NCBI GenBank assembly: GCA_905236755.1
Contig: CAJOCR010000005.1
Coordinates: forward strand, 1 to 64,000
Source of the DNA: an uncultured Prevotella sp.
Lineage (GTDB): Bacteria; Bacteroidota; Bacteroidia; Bacteroidales; Bacteroidaceae
DNA: 64,000 nt
Reading direction: 5' to 3'
Shown here: positions 38,900-51,900 of the stretch, in pieces
How positions within the stretch are numbered: the first letter of the stretch is position 1
How the letters are laid out: every line of letters begins with the position of its first letter
Position numbers and translations under genes: made by a program
The notes under the pieces: model-generated
What the model was told of the DNA's origin: nothing
The model's database searches: none
The model's input: only the letters and a program-made list of their open reading frames with translations

Positions 38900-39982
38900 T
38901 TGAATGTGTTTATAGTGGACTATAACAAAGGATATATTACAGGATTGTTGAGCGGCATAATGATGTCACTTATAGTGTTGTTGACAGCTTGTTCTGAGGG
39001 AGATGTCATAGCAGAAAATCATGGCAGTTCCCTTCATATATCATCTGTGTCGCGTGTATCAGGAGATATAACTCACGTCACAGAAGGTTCTATAAAACTA
39101 TATGTTATGACAGAGGATGAAAAATTCTCAGAAGGAACATTCAGTACAGGATGGACAAATGATAACAATAGTGTGCATGTAGGTGAGAATACTCAATATT
39201 ACATATATGGTTTTATGCCAAGTGATATTGCTAAAAACAAAACAATATCAAAGCCATCTAATGGCGGAAGCTATGCTTCAGGAGCAGATGTTGTTCTTGA
39301 AGGATTGCCAATGTTTCCTAATGATGATATATGTGTTGTTGTTGGAGTTCAGAAAGTAGATGCCACACAGACTGTTGAAGCCTATACAGAGCCAATAGAA
39401 GGAAATTACAGTTTCTTATCAGGTCTAAATAACGAGAACTATGTAAATCTTCTTATGGACCATCTATATAGTCAGCTCATACTCCAGTTTTATGTTGATG
39501 AAGAATATAATATGCTTAGACATATAAAGATAAAGACTATCACTCTAAATTCTACGTACGGTGAGAAAGTGAATGCTACTATTAAATTTAGAACAGGAAA
39601 TAGTTTAGGGGCAAACACAGTTGTATATTCTAAGAACACAGACACTGATAGTGGCGACACTGAATCGTTGGAAATATTGAAAAGCACAGATTCCGATGTG
39701 CTACTTACTACGACTGCTAACGATGTAGTGTTTGGTCCTATAAATTGTGCTCCTTGTACTTTTGATGCAAATGGTAATAATCTCACTCTTACTTGTACAT
39801 ACGATGTATATAATACAAGTGAAACAGAAATTCTGCGTCACAACTGTACTGCAACAAATAGATTAAAGGTAGCAGGTATGGATCATGGAATAAAGAAAAT
39901 ACTAACTATTACTATAGCTCCGACTTATTTATATAATTTATCGGATGATGATCTAAATAACCCTATAATGACAATAGAATGA
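38900..39982 (+). CDS. Fimbrillin-like lipoprotein
   Basis: Lipobox LLTACSEGD; SVSRVSGDITHVTEGSIKLYVMTE; TTG start directly after the upstream stop; 3' end overlaps the next ATG by 4 nt. Confidence 0.62.
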   Translation: MNVFIVDYNKGYITGLLSGIMMSLIVLLTACSEGDVIAENHGSSLHISSVSRVSGDITHVTEGSIKLYVMTEDEKFSEGTFSTGWTNDNNSVHVGENTQYYIYGFMPSDIAKNKTISKPSNGGSYASGADVVLEGLPMFPNDDICVVVGVQKVDATQTVEAYTEPIEGNYSFLSGLNNENYVNLLMDHLYSQLILQFYVDEEYNMLRHIKIKTITLNSTYGEKVNATIKFRTGNSLGANTVVYSKNTDTDSGDTESLEILKSTDSDVLLTTTANDVVFGPINCAPCTFDANGNNLTLTCTYDVYNTSETEILRHNCTATNRLKVAGMDHGIKKILTITIAPTYLYNLSDDDLNNPIMTIE

Positions 39983-42900
39983 ATATGTTATCATTACACA
40001 CTATAAATAATACTTTAACGAGCACGTTCGGAAAACTTGTAATACTGTTGCTCGTGTTCTTTTCTGTGTCGTCATCAAAAGCACAGATAATTGTTGGAGG
40101 AAATATATATGGAGGAGGTAATGAAGGTAATGTCGGTGGCAGTACTTCGGTCACTGTGAGAGCTGGTGACTTGAATAAAGTATATGGTGGTGCACGTATT
40201 GCAAATGTTGCTGGTAATTCTTATGTCAACATTGATGGTGAACATGCATCAAATTACATCTTGATAAACTATGTATATGGTGGTAATGATATAGCTGGTA
40301 CAATAGGTACTAATCTAAGAACATTTGATTTGCCTGCATCGTTAACAAAAGCAGCTGAGAATAACATTGATGGTTCTTGGAATGCTTTTGTACGCATATC
40401 GAGCAAGACAGCAACAGAGGATATTAAATATACGGCAGAGGAGATTGCTGCTGCACATGCTGCTGATCCACTCTTTAATAAAACTACCGATGATGTAAAG
40501 ATAAAAGCAGGTGATGTATTGCCTGGTAATAAACCTATATATATTGGTCAACTTTTTGGCGGAGGTAATGGTGAGTATTACTATAAAGATGTTGATGAGA
40601 ATCATAATGTTTATGAATCTGAAGAAGCATATAACGCAGGAAAGGCACCTATAATCTCAACAACAGACGATTTATTTGCGCCTGCATTAAAAAAGACGTA
40701 TCTTGAAATTATGGGTGGTTCTATCGTGTATGCATATGGTGGAGGTAACAATGCCACGATAACCGATAGAACCATGGTATATCTTGACAATCCAAGTAAT
40801 GTTGTTTATAGTATTAAAGATATAACTAATCCACATGCAGATACTACAGGTGAATTGTTGCATAATACCCGTTTGGAAAATTTGATGGGCATTAATACTA
40901 CTTTTTCTTACCCAAATAGTGATGCTTATCAGATAGGTCGTCTATTTGGTGGCAACAACAAAGCCGATATGGCTATTCGTCCAAGGTGGAATCTGCAAAG
41001 GGGTGCTGTTCGTGACCTTTATGGTGGTGGTAACGAAGGACGTATGACAAGCCACGAAGGACTTCTGCTGCAAGTAGAAGGCTCAGGAATGAAGATTGAT
41101 AACGTATATGGTGGTTGTAGAAAAGCAGATGTACACCCTCTGTATGATAATGACGATAATCGTCCTGTACCATATGCCGATATACAATTAGATCCTAGTG
41201 ATAATCCTGGAAAAATTCCAGGTGGTTATGCTGCACGCGTAAGAATCCTGGGAGGAGATGTGAATAATGTTTATGGAGGAAACGACATTTCTGGAAATGT
41301 ATATGGTGGTAATACAGTAGGTATCTTTACGACTATCCATGGTAATGTATATGGTGGCGGAAATGGTTCTTATGCTTATACTGACAATGCCAAATTAGCT
41401 GCGGATCCAAGATGGCATGATTTATACTACGATCCAAATAAAATTTTAGGTCTTGAAGGTGATCAATTTACAGGTTTGCAGTCTGCCGAGGCCCTAAATA
41501 TATTCCGACCAAATGCAGAGACTGTATCTATACTTGTCAGAGGTACAGAGGCAAAGCCTGTTGTTGTAGAAGGAGCTCTCTATGTAGGTGGAAACAGTGC
41601 TTCTTTGCGTACACAGACTAATAGAAAAGGGTCTGCTTCAGAACAAGAGAGTCCTACCCATTTAAAAATTGGTTCATATGTAACTATTGATAAAGTATTC
41701 CTTGGCAACAATGGTGAGAATATGATCAAATATAATGAGGCAGAGGATGCTGTTACCGGTAGAGGTGAAGGCGTATTACGTACATTAGCCAGCACAAAAG
41801 TCGCACCAGATGGCACTGTCACCAATTTCAGTAAAATGAAGTTGACAGATGCTACTACCTTTGCCAAATATATGGAGGGCTGTGCCATGAAGGTAAAGCC
41901 AAATGTTCTGTTTGAGTCAACAGGACGTGGTGATCCTAACGATTATATTCCCTACTCTACCCTATTCGGTTCATTCTATTGTGGTGGTAATGTGGGTAGT
42001 ATTCTTGTTCCAGGAAAGATAACTGTTGATTTTAATCATGAAGTGATCATCTATGATAAGTTGGTTGGTGGTTGTAACAATGCCAAAGTTAAAGCTACAG
42101 AATTATATAATGCTGAATATATAGGTGGGCTTATAGGTGATTATGAGGGATATGATGCAGAACAAACTAATCAGCCAATAGGTGATAAACTTGAACTCAA
42201 TCTTTCTGGTTTGACAGTTGAGCCAAAGCGTTGGACTATTGATAGTTCAGACGGCCATCGCTATTTGGAATGGAATACATATATTGGTGATACTCCAGTA
42301 AAGCCCATAACAGAAAATGAAAGACCAACTTCTATTGATAATCCTATACATGCCAATGAAAATGATATGAATCGTCGATTGGTTGGTGGTAATATTTACG
42401 GAGGTTGTTACACAAGTGGAGTTGTGAATGGAAATGTAACTATAAACATTAACTCATCAATTATTGACCGTGAAAAAATTTTTGATAAGGTTGCTGTAAA
42501 TAGCACTAATGGTGAAGACAGCCTTTATCATAATATTGCATTGGGGTACACAGATGAACACTACCATATCTTACAACGTCGAACAGGTGTTGTTCTAAAT
42601 CAACAAGGTATGGATGTTTTTGGTAAGTCACTGAATATTTTCGGTGGTGGAAAAGGTGTTGATACAGAGATTTGGGGAAGTACTACTGTGAATATGAATA
42701 GAGGTTATGCTTTCCAAATATTTGGTGGAAGTGAAGAGGGTGTTATCGGCAAATCAAATGATGGAGATGATGCTTTGACATATGAGCATAATAACAAAAC
42801 ATATAAATACAATCCAGCATATAGTTGTCATGTAAATTTGAAAGGTGCTGCGCCTGGTGTTTCGTTGGGTTCTGATTATAATTCAAATATGCCAGAATGT

Positions 42901-45900
42901 GAGTTTTTATATGGTGGTAGCTATGAGGGTCTGATAGTTGGTAACTCGGTTGTAAACTTGGGTAATGGCCGTGTATTTAACTCTTTTGCGGGTTCATGTG
43001 ATGCTGATATTATGGGACATACTGAAACATATATTGGTTATCATCATCAAATAGAAGACGAAAAGGGTGTTGTTATTGGCGAAGTTGATGGATTCCCTTT
43101 TATACGTGACATGGTTTACGGTGGTAATGACTTAGGTGGCAAGATAATGAACTCGGCTGATTTTTCTTCTCGCCTGCGTACCTACGATTCAAACGTAACT
43201 AACGATATAAATAATTTTGATATTAGGAGTAAGATATATAAAACTAATGTAGCTGATGCTGAAAATCCGCATGTAGTAAAAGCATCTGCCTATATAGAGT
43301 ATAATCAAGGGTATGCTGATGCCATCTGTGGTGGTCATTATGGAACTTATGATTATTCCGATAGCAAATATGTACGTGATGATACTCGTTCAAAGCCATA
43401 TATGGAGAATTCTTTTGTGAATTTTCGTCCTATGAGTACTGAAGTATTAAGAAATCCTAACAAAATGAATATCGTTAACTATGTATATGGCGGTAGTCAG
43501 GGCATTTCTGGTGATTTTGATAGTAATAAGATGCAAAATGGTAGTTACGTACTTGTAGATATTCCACAAGATATGAGTAACTACAAAAGCATGAAAGTCT
43601 TTGGTGCAGGCGCCTGGGGTGGCTTAGGTATGGGTGGTGAAAAAGTTGAATCTAATGCAGCAGAAATAGCACTTGATAAAAAATCTGCTATAATTGATCT
43701 TATGCGTGGTCAGATTGATGCTGTATATGGTGCAAGTCATAAAACAGGATTCACACGTCGTACTGTTGTTAATGTACCTGATGGTTCTACTATTCATTTG
43801 AATAATATTTTTGGTGGAGGATATGGTGATAATATCAGCTTAAGATGTGATGCTTATGAGGCTAATGTTAACTACAATAGTGCAGATGCTATTGTTGAAG
43901 GGGCTATTTATGGTGGCAATAACGCTTATCGCCGTACATTATATGGAAGGGTAAACATTTCTTCCCCTGTATATACAGGACAACTTGATAATAATAATAT
44001 TGGTAAGTATGCTACTGTCTATGGTGCAGGCTATGGAGCTAATACATGGTCACAATATACAGAGGTAAACCTCAAAAATGGAGCAAAAGTGGCTGAAGTT
44101 TACGGAGGTGGTCAAGCTGGTATGGTAATGAATAAGGCCACCGTTGAAAAATGGAAACCTGTTGCCTATGAAAAACTTCTTTCTGATTATCAGAACAAAC
44201 TTGCAGCATGGAATGAGCTTTCAGAATCAGAAAAAGATAACAACAATAAACCAAGTGAACCTAAGGAAATAGACCTCTCTATGGGTGAAAACTATTCTGA
44301 TCTTGGTCTGGATGATCCTATTGTAAAATCAAACATACTTGGTATTGCTAATGAAACCGGCAAGTTCAACACTAATGTTTATATTTATGATGGAGCTGTT
44401 GTTGATGTAAATCTTGTAGATAAAGCAAGTGGTCCTGCTTTTATAGGCGGTTATGCTTATGCTGGTGGATATGGTTATAGTGATGAAGATGGTAGTGGTG
44501 ATGTTTATGGCACTACATATATAGGATTATTTGGTGGTGAGGTTAAGAAGGATATCTATGCAGGAGGTACTGTTGGATCAGTAATGAACCGCTATGTGCC
44601 AAAGACAGTGGAAGAAAACTCGGTAGAAATAGATAATCAGGACTATTTTGTTGCTGGAACATATGCCTACATTGAAGGTGGTACAGCTCGTAATGTTTAT
44701 GGCGGTGGCTGGCAAGGTAGTGTGGGGAAACACCAAGGGGCAACTGTTATGGTAAATGGAAATGATAAATACCTCCCTATTGCTGGTGAAACTGAAGCTG
44801 ATGTTTTAGGAGAAACCCATGTAGTTATTGGTATTCGTAATGACCTTCGTGATGAACAGAAGCCATATACGGATTTACCTTCGCCTCTTACTTATACGAA
44901 GGGAGTTCCTGCCATACAGCGTAATGCCTATAGTGGCGGTGAAGGTGGTGCTGTTTTTGGAACAGCAAACCTTATAATTAATAACGGATATATTGGATAT
45001 GTGTTTGAGGATAAAGAGGGTGAGAATTATACTAACTATCATGATCACTACAAAGAGAAACTTGATGATGAGACATGGTTTGGAGAAAATCCTCAGAACA
45101 GGTTGGAAGACTGTGGTAACGCTTTTGGTGGAGGATATGATGATTTAAGTAGCGTTGATTTCACCAATATAAGGATGTATGGTGGTATCATTCGTAACAG
45201 TTTGCATGGAGGTGGCGAGATTGCAACCATAGGTCGTGGAACAACAAAGCAGACAACAGGTGTTGTGCGCGACCTTGATAAGGTCTTCAAGAATGGTAAA
45301 ACTCATATTGAATTATATAATGGTCATGTTTTACGTAACGTATTTGGTGGAGGAAAGGGTTACAACAAACTGAAATATGGACTAGGCCATGAACTATATA
45401 CAGATGGGTACGTATTTGGTCAAACAGAGGTGTATATTCATGGTGGTGAGATAGGAACACATGATGGAATAGCTAAAGAATATGGTAATGTATTTGGTGG
45501 AGGTGATATCGGCTATGTTTATAGTAGTGCTTATAGTTACACTATGGAACACCCAGAGAGTACTGGTTCACCAGGTCATGTGTATTATAAGAAAGAAGAT
45601 GGTTCTCTTACCGAGGATTGCAAGGTTGTTGTGTCTCCATATTTGCAAGTGAAACCAGGTAACACTATTTCGTACCAAGGAAAAGAATATCAGGCTTACG
45701 ATTATATGTCTACAGAATATTTGAACACACTAGGTAAGAAAAAATATGTAGAAACAAGTGGTGTAACAACAAAACAGTGGCCTGCGGCATGGAATCAGCT
45801 TATTACTGAAGAAATAGTAAATGATGCGAAGGTTGATCGAGGTGTAATGATCCATAATGCTGTGTTTGGAGGTGGAAATGTGTCTGCAAACAGCGACAAG

Positions 45901-48900
45901 ACTTATGCTAATGCAACAACAGTATATGGAAATGTTACAGCAACACTATATGATGCTTTTCATCGTGATTTTATAACCATTGGTACAGAGCACACAGGAG
46001 GACTATATGGAGGTGGAAACTTCTCTATGGTAGATGGTTATCGTGAGTTGAATATAACTAACTATGGTACAGACTATTTTAGCATGGACCAACAGATTGA
46101 CCTTGCAACATATCGTTCTCTTACAAATCGTGAGAGAGCATATTTCAGGCTGAAATATGAGTGCAAGGAAGCCAATAAAGTGTTCAAAAAGGATGGTGAG
46201 CCTGACTCAAGAGCTTATGCGTTAGGCGAGAAGATAGATGAGGATGTATATCTTAAATTGCTGAGTATATATGGCACTCAGGTTGAAAGCGTATTTACTC
46301 CTTTTGGAATATGTTCAATCTACGCAGGTCGTTTATTGAACACTATTCAGCGTGCTGATTTTTGTGGCGTGTTTGGTAGTCGTATGGTACTGCAAGGTGC
46401 AAAAGACCGTGTAGCAGATACAGAACAAAATATGGTCTATACTATCAATCGTATAGGAGAACTTTCGCTTAACAAAAAACGCTCTGTTATAGCAAGCGAT
46501 ATGGTTCTTAAGCCAAATCCTATTTCCGATGAAGATTATGCAAATCCAGATGACGCTGTTCACGGTAATTACTTTGGAATTTACAGTGTTGTAAACTATC
46601 TTGGTAATTTGACAAGTGATCAACATTTCGATGATGCTTACGAGGGAGCTGCTATCAATACGAAGGTAGAACCCAATCTGCCATATCAAGGCGATGGAAA
46701 AACAACCTACTATTCATATAAGGCAGACAACTCTACAAGTAGTATCCGTAATTTAGCAGAGTGTCCTCATCAAGTAGCTTTAGCTTCAGGAGTTCATTTG
46801 GAATTGATTAATGAAAGTGAAGATGAAGAAGAGAAAAACTATGGTTATATTACAGGAATTGTTGGCCTTGACCTCATTAATGTAAAGAAAGATAAGGTCA
46901 TGGGTGGTGGATTCGTGTATGCGAAAAACGAACACCGTGTACCTAAGTATTTCCCTAATAAGAAGAATGTTCTTTTGGCAGAATATAACCAGCAGACAAA
47001 TGATGAAGCGATTACATATAAACGTTTCTGCTATACTATTGCTGACGAGCCAACTAATGCTAGCGAGTCTGCAAATTCAAGAACCATCAGTGGCAGCAAT
47101 GACGCTTATAGCATAAAGACATGGCAGACATCTGGAAACTTTATTCATAATACAAAGCATATTGTAGATGACTGCTACCCTACTAATAATGCTTATGATC
47201 CAAATCGCTCACCCTATTCTGTGGCACACTATTGGTATGTTAAAGGTGAAGTCTATCTTTACGATCAAGTGATTTCTGCATATACAGGCTCAGCAACAGC
47301 TTATCATAAAGAATCACAGCTTAACCTCACAATTACAGCAGCCTCAAATGGACGCCTACAGCTACTTAACGTTAAACCAAATCTATATGCTTACAGAATG
47401 CCTACATCAGCAACTGATGCAACACCAGTGAAGATTGGTACTGTTAAAGATGCAGATGATAATACGATTGATCACGTGACTGTTAACAATGAACATGATT
47501 CATATAAATTGAATGATGTTATTACGTGGTGGGATTGGCATCAACTTAATGAAATAGAACGTTCTTATTTTGTAACAAATACATATGTTAATTGCGTTGA
47601 CTGTAAGGTGAATGGAGTTACTTACAAGGCTGGTTCGTATGTAATGGATGATACTGACTTTAATGCGTTTAAACACACATCACCAACAATCCGCAATACA
47701 GAAGATGAGCCATTCCTTAATGAACAAAACGAAGACGTTGGCTTGTCTTATGTTTTCCGTTCGTCAAACAACATCAGCCATGATCAGGGATATGTACTTA
47801 CACTTGATATGAATACTCCAACTGTTTGGGATAAGTATTATACAAAGGAAAATCCAGGTTCTGATCGTGTAAACCAGACTAATCAAAATGGAGGCGCTGG
47901 CTATCTGTCTTCACCAACCTATTATCCTCAAGAAAGTGGTGTTTACGGTATACATAATTATCAAGTTGGCGATATTATCACCAAATCCACAGTTGAAGCT
48001 TATACAGCTGGCTTTGGTGAAAATGTAAAGCCTGCCTATGTGGCAACAAACAATATTACATATACTTCAGGAGAAATAACTACAACAGCTAATGCCGGTT
48101 CTACTATTTCTCAAACTGTTTATGATGGAATCCTTAATGCAGAGCAGAAAGCAAACTTTTCTCCTGCATATGTATCTATTAGTACTGTAAAATTAGCAGA
48201 TGGTGTTTATTTGGGTAAGGGCGAAATAAAGTCTGCAAGTCAGATTGCTGCACTTAAGACTCAATATGGAAAGGAAGTTGGTGCTGAGAATGAAAACACA
48301 AAGCTAAAGGATGAAATTGATGCAGCAATGAAAGAAGCATATATATGTGTTCAAGCAGGAAATTATGGTGGGCAACAGTATGAAAGTGACAGAAATTATA
48401 ATGTAATTGATGCTTGGTGTGGACTTTCAAAGGAAGATAGAGACGCTGGTAGTTTCACTTTCAACCAAGACGCATTTGATTTGCTGTCATCACCAGAGTA
48501 CTTAAATCTTTCAGGTGCTAATTCAGAGAAGTATCCAGAGGAGAATGCAACACGTATGGCATATGGAACGACTTACAGCCAGAAAGTGCCAATAGAATAT
48601 GAAGCTATTTGTGAAACAGCTTTTGGAAGTTACAGTGTGGGCCAGAAAATATCCAACACAGAATATGAAGCGTTGCCTAACGAACAACGTCATTACACAC
48701 GTGTTGAATTAGACGCAGATGCTAATACCGCATATATAGTTGTTGATAACTTTACACTTCATGGTGTGCCATATAGCAAGGGACAAATTGTTGATAAAGA
48801 TACTTATGATGACATCAATGATAACAGCAGAATTGTAAGTAAGACATTTGATGTAGCTGGTAGCATTTATTACTATTGCTATGAAGATTATTCAAGCGTT

Positions 48901-51900
48901 ACAAAGGGAACAGTTATAACTGAAACAGAATATAATATGTTGCCTAACGAACAGAAGAATTTCATTATTCAGGGACAAGAACCTGTTGAAACCTCAACAC
49001 TCTATGTGAGCAACGAAAGTGAGATCCTCGATGTATCGAAGGAACGAATATACACAATTGTATATCAGTACACATATTATGAGAATGAGGATAGGAATAA
49101 TGTTAAGTTTAACAACGAATTGCATGTCATCAATGTACACGTGCAGATGGTAAGTGGTGTTCCTGTTATAGGTCCAATTACTCCTCCTGATGTTATAATG
49201 CCGGGAACGGCAATATCAATGAATGCACCAGACGTTACCGTAGGTAGTTACCTACCATTAGACAATGGATGGGAAATTTATAGCAATGAACAAGATGCTA
49301 AACTACATCGTAACGGTGTACCATACGAAAATGGTGTTGATCCTCTGTACTGGTATCAGAATGGTAACTATTACATTAATTACTACTCAAGGAACTATTT
49401 GGGTAAAATGTATTCACCAAATCCTGTTCCATTAAAGGTGGCGAACTACCATGATCTTGATGCAGTAATGAAGGATAAGGAACATCATATGTATGTTGAC
49501 CAACCTGACGTTGAGCGACCAAGTAAGATATATATTGATAATCGTTCATGTCAATCAGATAATACAAAGAGTGAACTTGATCTATTAAAGGACTTCTTTG
49601 ATCTTAGTTTACAGACAACGACTGCTTCTACAGGCGAAACAGCAGGACACAATTTGCTAAATAGTCATGTTCATGGCGCTCGTAATCTTGATTTTATATT
49701 GCAGAGCGATGTAAGTCCGAAAAAATATACTACCTGGACTTCTATCGGTGGCAACAACAATGTTGATAATCCAAATACTGATGATGCTGACGAGGCTCTA
49801 CCTAATGGTCAATGTTTTGAAGGAAATCTGCATGGTGATGGTCATACCATAAGTGGACTAACAAGCTCACTCTTTGCACATTTCTGTGGTGAAGCATATA
49901 ATCTCGGTGTGACAGGAAGTTTTGCTACTTCTGGAATTGCAGATGAAGGTTCTGGCTATTTGGAGAACTGTTGGGTTAAGTCATCAAATACTACTGATGC
50001 CAAAACAAGTAAACCAATATTTGGAAATCCTATTACAGACTCATGGTCTGGTGCAAGAACAATTCATATGGTTAACTGTTACTATCCATCAGAGAACAAG
50101 TTTACTGCTCATGGTAGTGCTTCTTATGGTCTACCAATAGAGAAGCCTTTGAAGGCGTTCAATGATGGTGAGGTGACATACAATCTAAATGGTTTCTATC
50201 TGTTTAAACGTTATTGTGACAATAAACCCGCAAGTGGTAACAGGTATAGCTACTATCGTAAGACGTTGACTGGTGTTGAGGGAGAGAAGAAAAACGATAA
50301 TGGTTCTCTTTCACTCTATACTAATGGTCATTATGAATCAAAAAATGGTCCATATTTGATGAACGATTACGATGGAAATTATGTGGGTAGTTATGTTGAA
50401 AGTCGCTATGCAGATGGTGACTTCCGATATGCAAGTGGCAATATTCCTTCTGCAAAGAATGAAAGAATTTATACAGATACGATTGGCGACAAAAAAGAAC
50501 ATTTCTATCCTATTTGGCCAGATGACTATATCTTCTTTGGACAAGCGCTTACTTATAATCATGTGTCTGGCAAGGTTCATCAAGCAGAACCTTGTTCTGT
50601 AAGCAAATTGGGAGGATTGTTAGTGGATACTAAAGAAAGTAATCGTGTTTTCCGTGCACCTGCATACTTTGGCAATAACATTATGAGCACGGCTTACTTT
50701 AACAAAAATGCTGTTTTTGCTCAAAGCAATAAAAAGCTAACGGATAATGATGTTGATATAGTAGCCTATAGAGGAATGACAGCTATTGACTTCTCTGGTT
50801 ATAATGGTGGATCTTATCAGTATGGGCAGACTGCTGGAGGATTCTACCCTCCTCTACTTGATGACGATGGTATCACAGACTTTATTAACGTTGACTTGAC
50901 ACGTAACCTTCTTGTTTATACCAATAGTGCAATGTCGGCAGAAACAGAAAATACTGTTAAGACAAAGCTCATAGAGGAAGACTATCAAGAAATTAACTCT
51001 GACTATCACACTGTGGCAGAAGCTAACAACCTACGCCAAGAAAAAACAGTTCGTGGTCACTGGGTTCAATTAGGTGAATCTGGCTATAAAGCAGTGCGTG
51101 ATCATTATCTTGTAGATAAGGAAGTATTCAACGCTCCTATAGCATATTCTTTTGATGATAACTATCGTATGTGGTATCAGCGTATTCCAGAAAACTATGT
51201 AGGGAAAAAGAAAGCCAATAAAACAGGATTTGTTGATAAGACTGCTGGATGGGAGGGCATATCTTTACCATTCACAGCAGAGATAGTGACTACCAACACC
51301 AAGGGTGAGATAACGCACTTCTATGACTACGCTGATAATGATGAAAATCATTCAAGTGGACATGAATACTGGTTGCGTATGTACAACGGTAAGAAAGAGG
51401 GAACAACTATCACAGATAGCATCTTTGTAGCAGACTTTAGAAAACCTGCAGCAGGAACAACTTCAAAAGTCTATACTAACACGTTCCTTTGGGATTATTA
51501 TTATAGTATCAATAATAGTAGCGATATGAATTCCGATAAATATCCTGGTTCTTACTATAATTCATCGCATAACTATACTAACTATCCAAGATTGGCTAAT
51601 GCAACGCCATATATCATTGGATTCCCAGGTGAGCGTTATTATGAGTTTGACCTCAGTGGTAATTACGAAGCTAAGACAGCATTAGTTACACCAACGAAGT
51701 TGCCTGCACAGATAATAACTTTTGCATCTGCTACAGGAGCACATATAGATGTTAGTGATGTAGAACTTGCTGCTAACAAGGCTGATGGAGATGGCTATAC
51801 CTTTATGCCAAATTATGGAAACAAGAAACTTACGGATGTAGCCTACATTCTTAATACTAATGCTGCTACAGATGATACAAGTGGAAGCAGTTATACGATA

